NCBI RefSeq assembly: GCF_037975245.1
Contig: NC_092563.1
Span: forward strand, 12,700,001 to 12,764,000
DNA: 64,000 nucleotides
Direction of reading: 5' to 3'
DNA from: Apostichopus japonicus
Taxonomy: Eukaryota; Echinodermata; Holothuroidea; Aspidochirotida; Stichopodidae
Position numbers and translations under genes: made by a program
In this document: positions 37,101-50,042 of the stretch, in pieces
How the letters are laid out: the number at the start of each line of letters is the position of its first letter
Position numbering within the stretch: position 1 is the stretch's first letter
Notes under the pieces: model-generated
What the model was told of the DNA's origin: nothing
Databases searched by the model: none
What the model saw: only the letters and a program-made list of their open reading frames with translations

Positions 37101-37353
37101 TTTTATTGTCTATTTTACACTTTCTTGGAATAACTTCCCAGAATATATTTTCTCTTTTTTTAAGAAATTGGTAATATTTAGTTTGCGAAAATGTGGAACC
37201 AATATCGATGATATAATTAGCCTATATACTGATAATACGTTTAATTTAAAGTACCTGAAGAATAATTCCCATTAAGAATGTAATGGTGTACTATTTGGAC
37301 ATTTATTCCATGAATACTGTTTAGATTTATAATATACGTTTATGTTTAAATTT
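34156..37353. other. No gene identified
   Basis: No exon or transposon boundary seen. A (GA)n/GAAA run lies at 34987-35010 and a GGGT-rich run at 35890-35920. Confidence 0.5.
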
Positions 37354-37502
37354 GTATGTGTGTTTAACCTCGAGGATCCAGCCACTTGTACCGATGGGCC
37401 TTCGATGTGTCATGGTTAAGTCATCTTATCTATATTGTCTGGTTTACGTTGCCATATGTGTGTGAACCTCGACGGTCCAGCCACTTTCACCGATGAACTT
37501 CC
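37354..37502 (+). repeat. Two diverged direct copies of a 48-bp segment
   Basis: GTGTGTTTAACCTCGAGGATCCAGCCACTTGTACCGATG... (37354-37403; the first bases are shown in part) recurs at 37454-37502. Shared words are TGTGTG, AACCTCGA, TCCAGCCACTT, CCGATG and CTTCC. Step about 100 bases. The function is unknown; it could be a two-copy tandem repeat or a duplicated regulatory segment. Confidence 0.65.
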
Positions 37503-39973
37503 ATTAATTCCCTTAAGAAATTACGATGGTATCGAAACTTAACGTACATTGAATGTGATATGCACAGGTGTTCACAGGTACATTAAAATTGACATTCTGC
37601 TAATAATTAACATCCTTGAAGGAAACATCAACTCCCCGAGAGAGACCATCTTCCATGAAGGTTATATTCTTTTCCAATAGGCATACTTCTGACATGAATG
37701 TCACTACTGTGGACATTTTCCCAGGATTCTTAAAGCGTCATTTTGGGGTTTGGATATATATGAATATATATGTCAGTCTGTATTGTATTCATGTAAATGG
37801 ACACCCACCCCCCCCCCCCACCACCCCTCCTTCACCAATATAAAGAGGAAATTTCATTTCAAAACTTTGACTGTTTATAACTAAAAGAATTGTTAACTGT
37901 TTAATCGGGGAAGAAAATGTTGAGTCCCACAAAATTTCATACAGAGAGAGATGTTCAGGGTTGTAGGGTTAATTTTTCTAGTATCTGCTCTTGTTATACA
38001 AAAGCCTGGATGACAAAGCCACTCATTGTATGTATATGATAGATGCTTAGGGGTTTACCTTCGACCTTTTAAAATAATCGTGTAAAGCAGTTCGTTATCA
38101 GAAATGTGAAGATATGTCAGAGAAACGGAAAAGAGGTTTATTTATAGTCTTATCACGAGAAGGCTGGGTTCAATTTTTTTTTAAGAAGCTTTCGTCAAAA
38201 TAGACTGGCATTTTCTAATTTTTTTGATTGATAGCCTTTTACCAAAGAGAGGAGGAGACGTAAGATCATTTATTTTGGCAATGTTATATTATTTCTTCAT
38301 TTCTTTTTAGACGTTGAAGAGCGTTTTCTGTACCGTCAGTTCATTTCCTCGACAGAAGACATTTTCTTTGTTTACAAAAGACTTATAAAAGCATCCTTTC
38401 CACTTTTAACATTTTCACGCAAAGGATTATATTTTCCATTGAAGGCAAACTTATATGATTCCGACTACGTATGAGTTCTTTTATAAATTTAAATTCTTTG
38501 TTAGAAGTTGAAAAGTCAATTACAAAGAAAAGTAAACGTAACCGTTATTTTTTCATTATGAGAAGCTGGACAAGTCTATAAATTCATAATTGTTTTTTTT
38601 TGGTGGGGTGGGGGCGGTGGGGGGTGGTACATTATCTGCCGTTGTACATTATACCATGGGAAGTTTGGTTTGAACTTGTGTATATTCGTTATCTTATCTC
38701 TGTTTAAGCTCATAAATACAATGTATACAATATATGGTTACCGTTTGTTCAAAATGGGAACTGAACAATGAGGGGTGAAAAAATGTATATTGTCTTATCC
38801 TCATCGGACCGTGTTGAATAAGAATATATACATATATATACATATATATCCTATGTTCCCATATATTCCTATGTGTCTAGATATATGTGAGCCCTAATTG
38901 GAAGTACTTCACTTAGTTATTTCCTCTTTAGTCAGATCGTTATAAGCAACCACGTACTGGTTTTCTCACACCTGGGACGTTAACATTGTAAGTTAAGTCA
39001 GAGATCCTATGAACACGTGACTGCGAGGTTGGCTACGGGCTATCCATCCTTTGCAGATCAGAAGAAGCGAACGCCGGATGTTATATCACCGAGACTCGTC
39101 GCATGAAGCCCCTTCTGATTGCGGCTTATGATACCACAACAGACAAAGATTTGTCGTCTGTTTTGGTTTTAAACCCGACATGGGGCCAATAATAGCCGTC
39201 AATCCTGCGCCCGACTCGCCAGTCAGATGGGACATCGGTTTCCCCGACCAAGATGTTTTTATTTATCTGCAGGGACCCCATAATATGTCGCACAAATTGG
39301 TCCATAGAAAATACACCTTTGTCTCCGTTAGGTATTTACAGGATTACACACTACGTGTAATTACTTGATAAGCTTTAAATATTACGATCCCTGGTGTATA
39401 GCACCGTCAATGCACCGAATCAAACAAACAGTTGTCCCTGGCAATCGATGGTTCATTCACTGAGCCGGGACAAGACACACGGGTGACCACAGCATTGTAA
39501 CTGATTGAGGTTTTATGGCACCTTTATGTGGACCCGTTAGACGCATGGCGTTACAATCATTTCTTAAAGCGGTCTAGGACATTACAGTATATATGTATAT
39601 GTAGTGTCCCCTTCAGCTCAGTAAAAATATCTCAATGAAATAAACAATCACATGTAATTCATTTTTGTTTTGCACACAAATCTTAAATGTCGTTTTAAAG
39701 ATATTGCTATTGGAAGTTACTACAATTTGTATACCAAAGGGGAACCTGGGAGCCAACAAGAGTGATATTATGGATGCGAATTGCCATGAAATATTTTCCT
39801 TTCTATTTTTTTGTCACTCCCTTTTTTTCTGTTTTTTTTGGCCCTTGGATTTGGTAAGGTTTCAACTCTCACTATACAAGGTTTATATACAATAGCCCAC
39901 GCGAAGGCTTGTACTCATATTTTCAAACATCCCACTTTTTACTAAGCAAACAGAATTTAAAACATGGGGGTTT

Positions 39974-39975
<2 letters not shown>
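37503..39975. other. No gene identified
   Basis: No exon recognised. C run at 37808-37818 and G-rich run at 38601-38630. A short TATA-type repeat lies at 38823-38850. Confidence 0.5.

Positions 39976-40056
<81 letters not shown>
39976..40056. repeat. (TA)n microsatellite, about 40 units
   Basis: Uninterrupted alternating TA over about 80 bases. Long pure (TA)n is typical of a young, unstable tract. Confidence 0.97.
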
Positions 40057-40060
<4 letters not shown>

Positions 40061-43000
40061 ATAAACACATATATATAAATATATATGCATATACATGGTT
40101 AGCTCATATTGCCAGTAGTGAGCACTGAAAGTAAAATACAATTTAAAGGACATCAGTCAGGCGCCCAATTGTGTGCGCGCATAGAAGAATTGAAACATTT
40201 CTCTTAAATACTTCCATGGATGTTGCGTCATTCCCAGACTAATACCAGGCATTGTGATAAGCTAAACTAACATACTAAATAACACAGAATAGGATGGTTA
40301 TGCTGTGAACATATCAGAAGATGTGACCTATCTTTGACTTTCTAGCATATTTTAGGGGCCAATACTGATGTCTTTTTTGTATTAGCCAGCTAAACTGAGC
40401 CACCCTGGAAAGAGACGGCAATCCAGCTCCCAAGGTCTGGCAGGAAAACGGTAGATAACTTTACCAGATAGTTCACATCAATACAACATCTAGTTGAAGG
40501 TCTTATCATGTATGTGCTACTTTAAAGTTTTCAACTAATCTGATTACAGACCGATATCAACAAAAGGGAACATGTTAACTTGTCCTGTGAAAAAAAGGTG
40601 TTTTGGCTGTTTCTTTCGGCGACATATAGTTGTAAAACAGCGTCTCATGAAAAGGTCTGTCCTTCCTATGAGCTGTGTTAAATTCATTAATGGGCTTTGG
40701 AATCTACACGGAAGGCGCTCGAACAGACGACGGACGCCTTGTGATAAAGGCGCCCATGCACTGCAGAAAACTTCTTGGAAAAATACAATCTGGCTAAAAT
40801 GGTCATGCGACAATGGAGCGATCGATAAACTTTGGCAGAAGAACCAACCTAACAGTCTCGTCAACTTATTTATCCTGTCGTTTGGAGATAATAGGTTTGT
40901 TTTCTCCGGAAGCACAGGAATTAGTTTTTATTTCAGATAGATCTCGATATTTTTGGGTTTAAAAGCCTTCAGTTTATTTCTAACTGTAACGTAGTTATAT
41001 CACGAATTCCAATTACATCGTCGGGTTCCACAGCAATAGGGGAGGGTGGAGCAAAGATTCCTAAAAAACACCCACTGGCGTGGTTGGAAAGAATAGAAAA
41101 GTTTCTCATGACAATGAAACGATGACTCAGTAAGTTACAGTTTAGTGTAGATATCTCATAGTCCAATAGGAAAGAAACTCTAGTATTGCAGCTGTTTCAG
41201 TTATCAAACTATTTACCTTTAAAAAGAAACAAACAACTGCCGAGACTAATGTTCCTTTTGGGGCATGTTCCGCTGATGAAGACTTGTCCTCAGTCCAGGC
41301 ATAACCTATATGTTTATGTTACTTTTTTGTTATATATAAATATAAATAAAAGACTTTTACCTCATGCACATATTAATATGCACAGCAGCAAATAGATGAA
41401 CATTTAAACACCGTTGTTCTTGCCAAACTTCTTAACACCGGTATACATTTGTTCAAAGGCCATACAAATTTTATGTATATTTATTGAGGTTTGTGTTCCT
41501 TCTAAAGGTATTACATAATGGTATGTGTGCATATCAAGTAGTCCAGCTAAATATATTGAGTTGCCGCTGGCGGCGACGCAATAGTTTCTTTTGAAATGAA
41601 AAGGAGAAACTCGCATATGTAAACCTTCTACGACCACTAACCAATACAATGAAGAAAAGCTTTTAAAACTAAATTGTTAAGTTCCATATAGGCCTATGTA
41701 ATATTTGAGAAGTTGTAAAGCAGTCTTTATCTTTTATTTATTTTTTATTGTTGATAATTAACTCAAAATAGTGAGCATGCTCAATTATTAATATCCATTC
41801 TGACTGGGAAAAGAAAACGAAGAAGCGGGACCGTCTGAAAAATTAGGAGCGAAGCGCAAATAAAATTATTTTCACCCCTCCCCCCCCCCGTATAGAAGCC
41901 CAACCAATGTAACAATTGTATAGCACTGTAGTATAAACAATACAATTACATAAACTCAATTAAACCAAACATTGCAGAGGGATATACAACCTCACCATCC
42001 GTCATATATAGCTGAGCATTGTTGATGAACTTTCAGACTCGAACTACCAACATACCCTTAAAGGAGATATAGATATAGGCACGTCTCTTGCGACTGAGTA
42101 TACACCGGTACATGTATAGTAAACTAGCAACTCCATCATCACCTACACCAAGCATCCACTCGTTATTCTTCAGAGTGCCATAATTAATGCTGAGAATGCG
42201 TCTATGATGATCACTAATTCGAGAAGTGATTTAAGTCCCTCATAGCAGAAATAACACTACAACATTTATCTTTCATATAGAGTGAAACCCGTCACTAGTT
42301 TTAGAACTAACTTGACGTGAAGTAACACTTTCATAAGAATGCCTTTCCTTCCTGAGTATATCATATCATGGAAGCTACCAAAAGTATGAGTTCATGCGGA
42401 CTCTTTTTTTAATTTAGAGTGTGTGGAAGGCGTGGCTCTTCAAAGTGCACCAGCACCAACGGGAAAAAAAGAAGAAAAAAAGTCAACGGCTAAAAACTTT
42501 ATCTAACTGAAATTCATTCAAGTAAGCCAAAGTCTCCAATTTTGTAAAGCATTTAGGTTCAACTAAGTGCCATAAAACTGAATTTGCGACTTCAGGTTCC
42601 TGAAATATGATAAAGTTCGTTAAAGCTAGCAACTTGAATTAAAATAATTTAGAGATATTGTAACAAAAAAAGGAGGAGGATGGGTGAGCGTGTCTCTTGT
42701 ACGAGCCGAAAACCTTTTCGCTTCGTAACAGCGGTACGCATGTCATTGACCGTTCTACCCTCGTCCCGTAATCTATTTGATGGGCTGGGGTTGATATAAT
42801 ATTTGAATGCCACCTACCTAGGTATGTAAGCGTAAAGTTGTAACCGTGTTACATGAACACAGTTGTCAAGCACAGCCGTAACATGTGCTGTCATGGTATA
42901 TTTAGCTCTTATCTCTTCCCATTACCCAGTGAATTGATGATCCTGGGCAACTGGTGTATATGCCAAGTAATACTGGTGTTATCTTCAACGCTTTAGTATT

Positions 43001-43932
43001 TGTTCAATGGCCTATGAACAAGGTAGGAGTCAACATTGATACTGTTATCATATCACGCCAGACCTATCGTCACCCACCTACAAACCATTGGCTAGTTTAT
43101 CGCGGAACCGGTCTATAATTAATGAGCTGTCACTTCATTCGCGGCTCAAGAGTGATTGGCAAGCCACTTCGTCAGTTAATCTTTACCGAGGTAAACGTTA
43201 AAAGAATTGAAATGCAATAACAGTGTTACAAAACTCACACTCCACTTCTCAATCAAATCATAAACAATAGGAGTATTCCCAGCTGTCTCAAAGTAGATCT
43301 AAACGGTTGATCACCTTGGAAACTTGTGGGTGGGGGAAGCGGAGGGGAAGGTGGGGAAAGGAGAAATGACGAGAATTCGACAGAATTGTGACCTGAGTCG
43401 AAGGCACGCAGACTCAATCGTAGTTTAAATATTACTTGCAAACCCCTCGCCTTCTTTTTAATCTTTGTTTCGTAACAAGTGTCTCCACCAAAATGGCTGC
43501 AGATTTTCACCTCCGGTTACTTGCTGTAATTTCATTGGATCATATGCTATGCTGCATAATGTTTATTGTTAGGGCCTTTTTTCATTAAATATATAATCAA
43601 CTTTTTTTCGTCATTTTGCAACTCTGTCAGAAACAGAAATAATTTAGTTTATGTTTGCAAACAGAGTGCGATATGTACGTAATAAATAACTTTTCTAAAC
43701 TCACATCACAGAAATGTATTACTCGATTAAATCTTTATTAACACTAACATTTCGCTTTAGCGCGACCCGGGAAAAAATTAACCGAGGCTTCAGAGAAAAG
43801 GAAACGGAATTTGCAGTTATAAATATGATGACGGCATGTGTATTTGATATGGGATATTAAATTATGATGGTAACTACTCAGTGTAAATATGAACTAACAA
43901 GCTGCACTTCCAGATTTGTGTCAAGCTAGACG
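40057..43932. other. No gene identified
   Basis: Open frames over 120 codons occur on both strands at 40544-40940. Neither has a recognisable domain or splice context; the region is simply poor in stops. The word GGAGCGAAGCGC near 41846-41857 resembles debris of GC-hairpin transposons. A C run is at 41878-41889. Confidence 0.45.
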
Positions 43933-44331
43933 CAGGGTTGTCCAACCTACGGCCCGCGGGCCACAGTCCGGCCCGCCGCAGGGTTGGGTCCGGCCCGCCA
44001 GAGATGCTCTACGGTGCAAAATTTTAGTGAGCAGATTTTTTGATAACAATTTGAAGCAATATAAACAATAATTCGAACCTTCTGGGTCCAAAAAACTGTA
44101 TACAGGTCAGTTTGTGTGACACTCTCTCAGCGGAGGGGGGGGGGGGGGACTTTATTCATCTGTTTTATCAGGATGGAAAGTAAATCAGTGTGCTCCGCGC
44201 GCAGTGCTCACGTTTTGTTGCCTTGGGCTTCGGGCAAAAAATCGAAAAATCGAGCGTAGGGTTCATGCGGCCCCCTCCTTCATCATAATCATTCCATGTG
44301 GCCCTCCTCTGCAAAAGGTTGGACAACCCTG
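43933..44331. mobile_element. 399-bp hAT-type MITE
   Basis: Termini CAGGGTTGTCCAACCT (43933-43948) and its exact complement (44316-44331) form a 16-bp perfect TIR. CAGGG plus a GGCCCGCGGGCC-type subterminal palindrome and a poly-G tract are typical of non-autonomous hAT elements. The flanks are AGCTAGAC (then one extra G) on the left and AGCTAGAG on the right: a 7-of-8 match to the 8-bp hAT duplication. The ends are intact while the interior is non-coding, so it needed a transposase from elsewhere. Confidence 0.88.
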
Positions 44332-47300
44332 AGCTAGAGAGATAAAAAATTGCGAATAAACTTTGAGGTGGGTGCCATAATGGGGTTGTTGGGTATCATG
44401 GAGGCAACCTAACACTTTGGTTCCGATATTAGCCGGGCGCTGTATAACCCCCCCCCCCACCCTCCCCACACACACACCACCCCTATCCGCACGCTTCAAA
44501 CAAAACAGTGGGAACTAGAAAGTTAATGATATTTAGTACTGACCCAAATATACTGACCCACACACTCCAAGCAATGGTCATCCTTGGTCAAGCTTTCAGA
44601 CGATTTATTTAAGGACAGTTTTGGCCTATAATTTAGCCACTTTGTTTGGTATTCCCATCGTCATTAAGAACCGTACTCGGACATTGTTTCAATGGCATCG
44701 TATTAAATATTTGACGATACATACAGGAACGGTATACAAACCCATATCAATCATCTCCATCAGTAAGAAACGATTCGACATTATCAGTTACAAATGAAGA
44801 TCCACTGTTTCTCAATCAAAAATCTTTCAGCAAATATTGTGACAAGTACACATCGTCGTTGGACAAACAAGTGTTTGATAACGAAGAAAGATAGAGTGGC
44901 CGAGATAAGAAGAACTGACCAAAGTCAAAGCAGCTTGTCAAGATATCTATACTAACCATATTAAATACCGTCTTGTATGTATAAGTAAGTAGTATACTAA
45001 GTCCACTGTAAAGCCAAAGGATTACCATAGATAAAACTCGACAAGAGACAGTTGTCTGATTTCTCAGTTCGGAACTTACTTACGTAAATGAGGGCGTTTT
45101 GTTCTTTAATGTTAAGTCACAGTTGGATTCGTTCCTTAAAGACAACGAAGACTCTCGCACAAAGAAACGTCTCATGCCGGTAATCTGACCTAGTTTCGAA
45201 TGAGGTGTAACAGAAATGTTAGACACCACCATCGATCCTAGAAAATACACACACAGCTTGCTACCGTCGGTAATTAAACACTAGTGTACAGTCAATACAT
45301 GCAGCTACGGTCAATACCCACAACACAGTGTACATAGCAGCGATGGACATCTCAGGTCTAGATAAAAGACAACCAGGTATCACGTTTCACGTTTCATTAC
45401 TGTCTGCATTTTGTAGCGACACGAAAAAAAACTTCACTTGCAAGCAAATGAAAGTTAACTTTTTCAGACGGCCGCACGCGGTTGGGCGAGCCTTCAATGC
45501 CTTTAAACTATCCACACTGGTAGTTTACAACCATCATCTTCAAGATTTTGACTAAAATAAGAGCTAGAGTAAAATTTGCCCTCTGTTACGTTAGCAGTAG
45601 CATACATCACTGACGGCTGACAAAGGAAGAAGAAGGAAACACAAAACAAACAAAAACACGACTGCGTATATCCTCGTAGAAGCTGTGCATGTTTACGCAG
45701 ATCTGTTCGTAGTACGTAGTTGCTCTGTGGAAAGATGAATAAATTATGATTCTTGGAAATCCGATTAGAAGGCGAGAGCATTTATGAAATTAATGAAGAC
45801 TGAGTAAATCGAACAAAGAGACGTACATGAATTGGTATAAACTCAGATCTATTTATAGAATTCATCACTTGATAGAGATGAAGCCACAAATTTATATCAT
45901 ATTGGAAAGTCCTTGGTTTTAACGCGTTTACTTTGGTTTTATCTGGTATTCCAATCAACACTCATACGCTATATGTCTATATGTATCTAATATAAAAATA
46001 CGTTCATCAGTATACAGCATGGATGTAAAATGAAAGTGAAGAAAAATCCAAGATTCCTATCTTTCGTGATTTATATTTCATGTTATCATACGGCTAATAG
46101 TATTCAATACCTGCATTTCATAATGATGTAGGAACCCTGACCTTATAGAAGTTTTAATTTTTGGATGTTTGCTTTCGAAAAAAAAAGTTCTAGTGGAAGT
46201 TCATATGTTGAAACACCCAGATGTTTGACTCATTATGCCGTGTTATAACTTTCCAAAGTGCAACATGCAGGAAAAAAATATGCTGAATAATTGTTGCCTG
46301 CGGTGGTGAGCAGACTACAGATATCCTTTAACGGAAGCGCGGGAAATATCAAAAGTATTGCACAGCATGTAGGCTATTGTTCCACAATGTTATCAAACAT
46401 GGTCTTATTTAATCAAAACAAAGGGACAATGAAGAAGCAACTATTGTATACGATTGGCTTCCAATCTACAACATTACGAGCTGTATAATAGACTTATACC
46501 ACCTATTGTCTGCCAATGTGTAGTGCGTGATAGCATATAGCTTTGGCAGAAAACCTGCGCTTGGTATATAGCATATATAGTCGTCATGATCACATGACCA
46601 GACTCATAAGAGGCATGATAACTGGTTCAAGTATAATATTGACAAACTTTATAATGACAATTTTGTACGCTTTTCTCCTCCCGCGGTTCTTTCCCGTGTG
46701 ATTTTTTTTTTTTTTTGAATGAAGAATTGAAGGATAACCAAAACATGTGAGCTAGAATTGCTGTAACTATTAGGCCCATAAATTATCCCAAAATATTGCG
46801 AGTGTATTGATCTTTGACGATATCATTTTAGATTGCATGTTTAACAAAATCGTATTTGTTTCAATCATTAAGTCCATTTACATCGTATCAGCAAATACAT
46901 TAGTACATGTAGCAGTTACGCGATCTCTCTGAAGAAGAAAAACACGTTCCGTTGCATCTAAAAGTAATGCCCAAAGAAAATTATATCGACTAGTCTAATA
47001 CTTACTATAAATTGGTAAACTTAATGAACTTCCATGATTTTAAAGGGGACATACTTCTCGTTGTGAGTACCCACTTTTCGTCAGCGTGAAGTAAGAGAAG
47101 TAAACCCTGTACAATACGTTTTCTACAAATTGATATGTGAAGCGACTACATTCTTGGTATTTTAGTCTCCGGGTTTACGGTTCACCGTGTAACTGATTTT
47201 CAATAAAGAGTCCTTGAGGTGTTTCATTTCAAGTTTGCCAACAAAAAAAAAGGGTGGAGAGAGCATGTTTCGCCATTTTGTTAAAGATAAATGTGGCTAT

Positions 47301-47819
47301 CTGTAGGGAGGTAAATTATTTATATTCTAAATGTATATACGAGTTGGCCATCAATTCTTGTCTTTAGACGTTTTCCTTTATCGAAGTGCACGAACGTAAA
47401 CAAAAAGATGGTGTTTTACGATAATAAACATTTTGATACTGACTAGTAAAACATTATCGGTAGAGATAACGGTAACATCATGAACTTTGTGTCCTATATT
47501 ATTTCTTTTACAAAGTCAACTTAAAACATGCACAAAGTCACGTCCGAGATTACAGAGTTCCATGTACAACTAAGTATAGTAATTAGCTTATAGATGTGAT
47601 TTTTTTTCTCTTACACATCGTTTTGGATTTTCGATGAAGTTTCCATCATTGTGTCTAAAACGGGACTGACGGTATAGTAAGCTACTTCAGGTATAAGCAG
47701 ACTTCCGCAGAGCGAGGAAGGAGCCCGTACAGTAAAGAAAACGTCATTATAAGCGACCTATTGTGTCGGGGGGGGGGGGGGATAAGCCTGATCGAGCCGG
47801 CTCCTGCAGGTTTACAATA
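44332..47819. other. No gene identified
   Basis: No exon or boundary recognised. C/CA-rich run at 44449-44480, poly-T at about 46698-46716 and poly-G at 47768-47781. Confidence 0.5.
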
Positions 47820-47984
47820 AAACATAATAGTAATAATAATAATAATTATGATAATACATAATAATAATTATAGTAGTAATAATGATAATAATAATAATAA
47901 TAATAATGATAGTAATAATAATAAAAATAAAAATAATAATAATAATCATGTTAATAATATATATATATATAATGATATATATAA

Positions 47985-48045
<61 letters not shown>
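47820..48045. repeat. Compound (AAT)n-(TA)n microsatellite
   Basis: AAT/ATA triplets with interruptions (47820-47955) grade into (TATATAATGA) units and a long (TA)n (about 47988-48044). Confidence 0.95.
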
Positions 48046-48048
<3 letters not shown>

Positions 48049-48362
48049 AATGGATATTGATATTGCTGACGAAACGTGTTATGAAGGTAAAAGTTTTAGA
48101 TATTTGAATATTACTATTTTACCATATAAGCTAATAATGAAAGTATGGAACTTTTACTGAGAAGAAACATCGTGTCTGAAGTTCTGAACCGTCACTTACT
48201 TCATCTTCTTTCAAGTGGAACTCCTGAAAGCTTTTCTGCTTCGAAGACACATAATGCGATCTAGCCTTTTTTCGCCGTACCACAATATTCTGAAAATGGT
48301 CAATACCCAATTATTGCATCATTACTGCGTAAAACACATTTTAAAAGTTAACAGAAGCAAAC

Positions 48363-48900
48363 ATTTATTACTATACACAGGAAGGTCTTGATCGTGTAAC
48401 ACTCAAAGTTAATAATAGTTGCAATGCCAAGTGACTTTGTAGTTTGAATATTTGTATTTGCTCATGTTTGGCCGTGTTTGGAGTAAGTTCTAAACCAGTT
48501 GCATATATAGTGGGTTGTTTTCAGCACTGCGATAACAATAAACATGTATTACCATACACGTATAGAACTGCACGTTTACCACTCCATATTAATAATATTT
48601 GCCAGTTCAAATGACTGTATAGTTTGAATTGTTGAATGACTACCGATAGTTCATGTTTTGTCAGGACTGCTACGACGGTAGAAAAATTATTATTATGCAT
48701 GTATATCCACTGTGTTGAATATTAGCTGCTATTTGCAATTTTGTTTTAATATATTGAATGACTAGTTCATCTTTTGTCGTCTTTTGACAAAGTTCTAAAA
48801 CAGTTACAAAGTCTATAGTTTTCAGCACTGCCATGACCACAAAGTGTTTTATTACAATACACGTATAGAAGACACTGGTTGTAATTTGGAGTAGACTTAC
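48363..48900 (+). repeat. Degenerate long tandem repeat, about 150-180 bp unit
   Basis: Three to four diverged units can be aligned, starting near 48363, 48546, 48690 and 48849. Shared words include TATTACNATACAC, GTATAGAA, TTAATAATA, TTTGAAT, GTTCTAAANCAGTT and TTTTCAGCACTGC. The best pair is about 48487-48567 against 48791-48869. It is an old duplication series without coding content. Confidence 0.7.
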
Positions 48901-49617
48901 AGTTTTAATAAAGGCCTATTGAATTTTACGCATTGTTTATGTGTTATCATCGCTGGACTAAGTTTATAAACAGCTAAGGTCTTTTTTGTCTTTATTGACA
49001 TAAAACATAATACGATACAGTTTAACATCAACCCCTCCCCCTCCCCACCCTAGACCCTTTCCTCTTCTTGTCTGCATGGTTTTCGAAAATGATCGCATAC
49101 CTTAGCAGATGGTTTCTGAGCTGGTATAGAAATCTTGTTTATTTTTGCCTTCCATTTTATTGGCAAAGTCAAGCAGTGTCTTTCGGGTTACGTTATTGAC
49201 ACAGCACTTATCACTGGATCGGTAATGTTAATTCCGTCTTGAAGTAGCAGAAGTCCGTCTTATAAGATATTGAGGATAGGGTTCGTGTTGGCGATGATGG
49301 AAATTCTTAATCCTTTGACAGATTTTCATTCTTAAAACCGCATCACAGGGTTAGGGTTATTGTTGAATTAAGCTTTATCTATTTTTAATAGGATTATCTG
49401 CCTACTTAGTGTATGTTGTGAGTCAATATATGGTGGTATTACACTTCTTGTAAACATACAAAGGGTAGCCAAGTTACAGGCTCGAGTGATAAAAATTCGG
49501 ATTAAATAGTTAAAGGGGTGGGGGGTTTCTTGTGCTTATTACTCAATGACAAAACATGAAGAGAGAAACTGACCATACGCCTGCATTCATCACCAACCGT
49601 TAAAAAAAAAATCAAAT
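48901..49617. other. No gene identified
   Basis: No exon or repeat family recognised between the degenerate tandem repeat and the CTGATGA motif at 49622. A CCCCTCCCCCTCCCC-like run lies at 49031-49048 and a G-rich run near 49516-49527. Confidence 0.45.
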
Positions 49618-49621
49618 GCTA

Positions 49622-49675
49622 CTGATGAAGAACTCCCTCAGTAAAATAAGTAAATTTTATCGCGATGGAGAAACA
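49622..49675 (+). ncRNA. Very weak hammerhead-like arrangement
   Basis: CTGATGAAGAACTCC at 49622-49636 is followed, after a long AT-rich loop, by GGAGAAAC at 49667-49674, so CTCC/GGAG could close a stem II between the two conserved boxes. The same leader, CTACTGATGAAG, occurs at 25123-25134. No cleavage site is assigned, and this may be a coincidence or a decayed repeat tail. Confidence 0.15.
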
Positions 49676-49791
49676 TCGGGAGATTTCATGTTTATCTATA
49701 TGCCAGATTGGGGCCATGAACATGTTTCTACAATAACAACACAGTCTGAAGTTTGAATGATTTCTATTTTTGTAGAAGGGTCGGTATATGC

Positions 49792-50042
49792 CAGAGGTCC
49801 CCAAACGTTTAGGTCCAAAACCCAGGACCTTTCACGAGGCATGTGCCACTGCACATAAGCCCCCTATCCACATCTCAGAATCGATGCTCAGACTACATAA
49901 AAACTAGCTTGGACTACTGGACTTCAATATCAAACTTATAATAGATTTCCATCGACAAGCTTCGAAATCTGAAGATTAAATTTTCGACGTCTGGTAAAAT
50001 CCCGCGACCCCCAAAACGTTTTCTTAGTTTGTGGACGATCGG
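49792..50042. mobile_element. hAT-like MITE relic, copy 1
   Basis: The left end CAGAGGTCCCCAAACGTTT resembles the CAGTGGTTCCCAAAC class of hAT termini. The right end (AGTTTGTGGACGATCGG) is a decayed complement. The interior shares CTCAGAATNGATG, TAGCTTGGACTA, GAAATCTG and AATCCCGCGACCC with copy 2 near 59.74-60.03 kb. No clear target duplication. Confidence 0.6.

Noticed and set aside
40379-40400. A-box-like sequence on the minus strand (complement of TAAACTGAGCCA)
   Set aside because: No B box at the proper distance on the same strand.
40544-40940. Frames of 122 and 123 codons on opposite strands
   Set aside because: They overlap almost completely, neither has a recognisable domain or splice signals, and each would be implausible as a lone animal gene. 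They are explained by local lack of stop codons.
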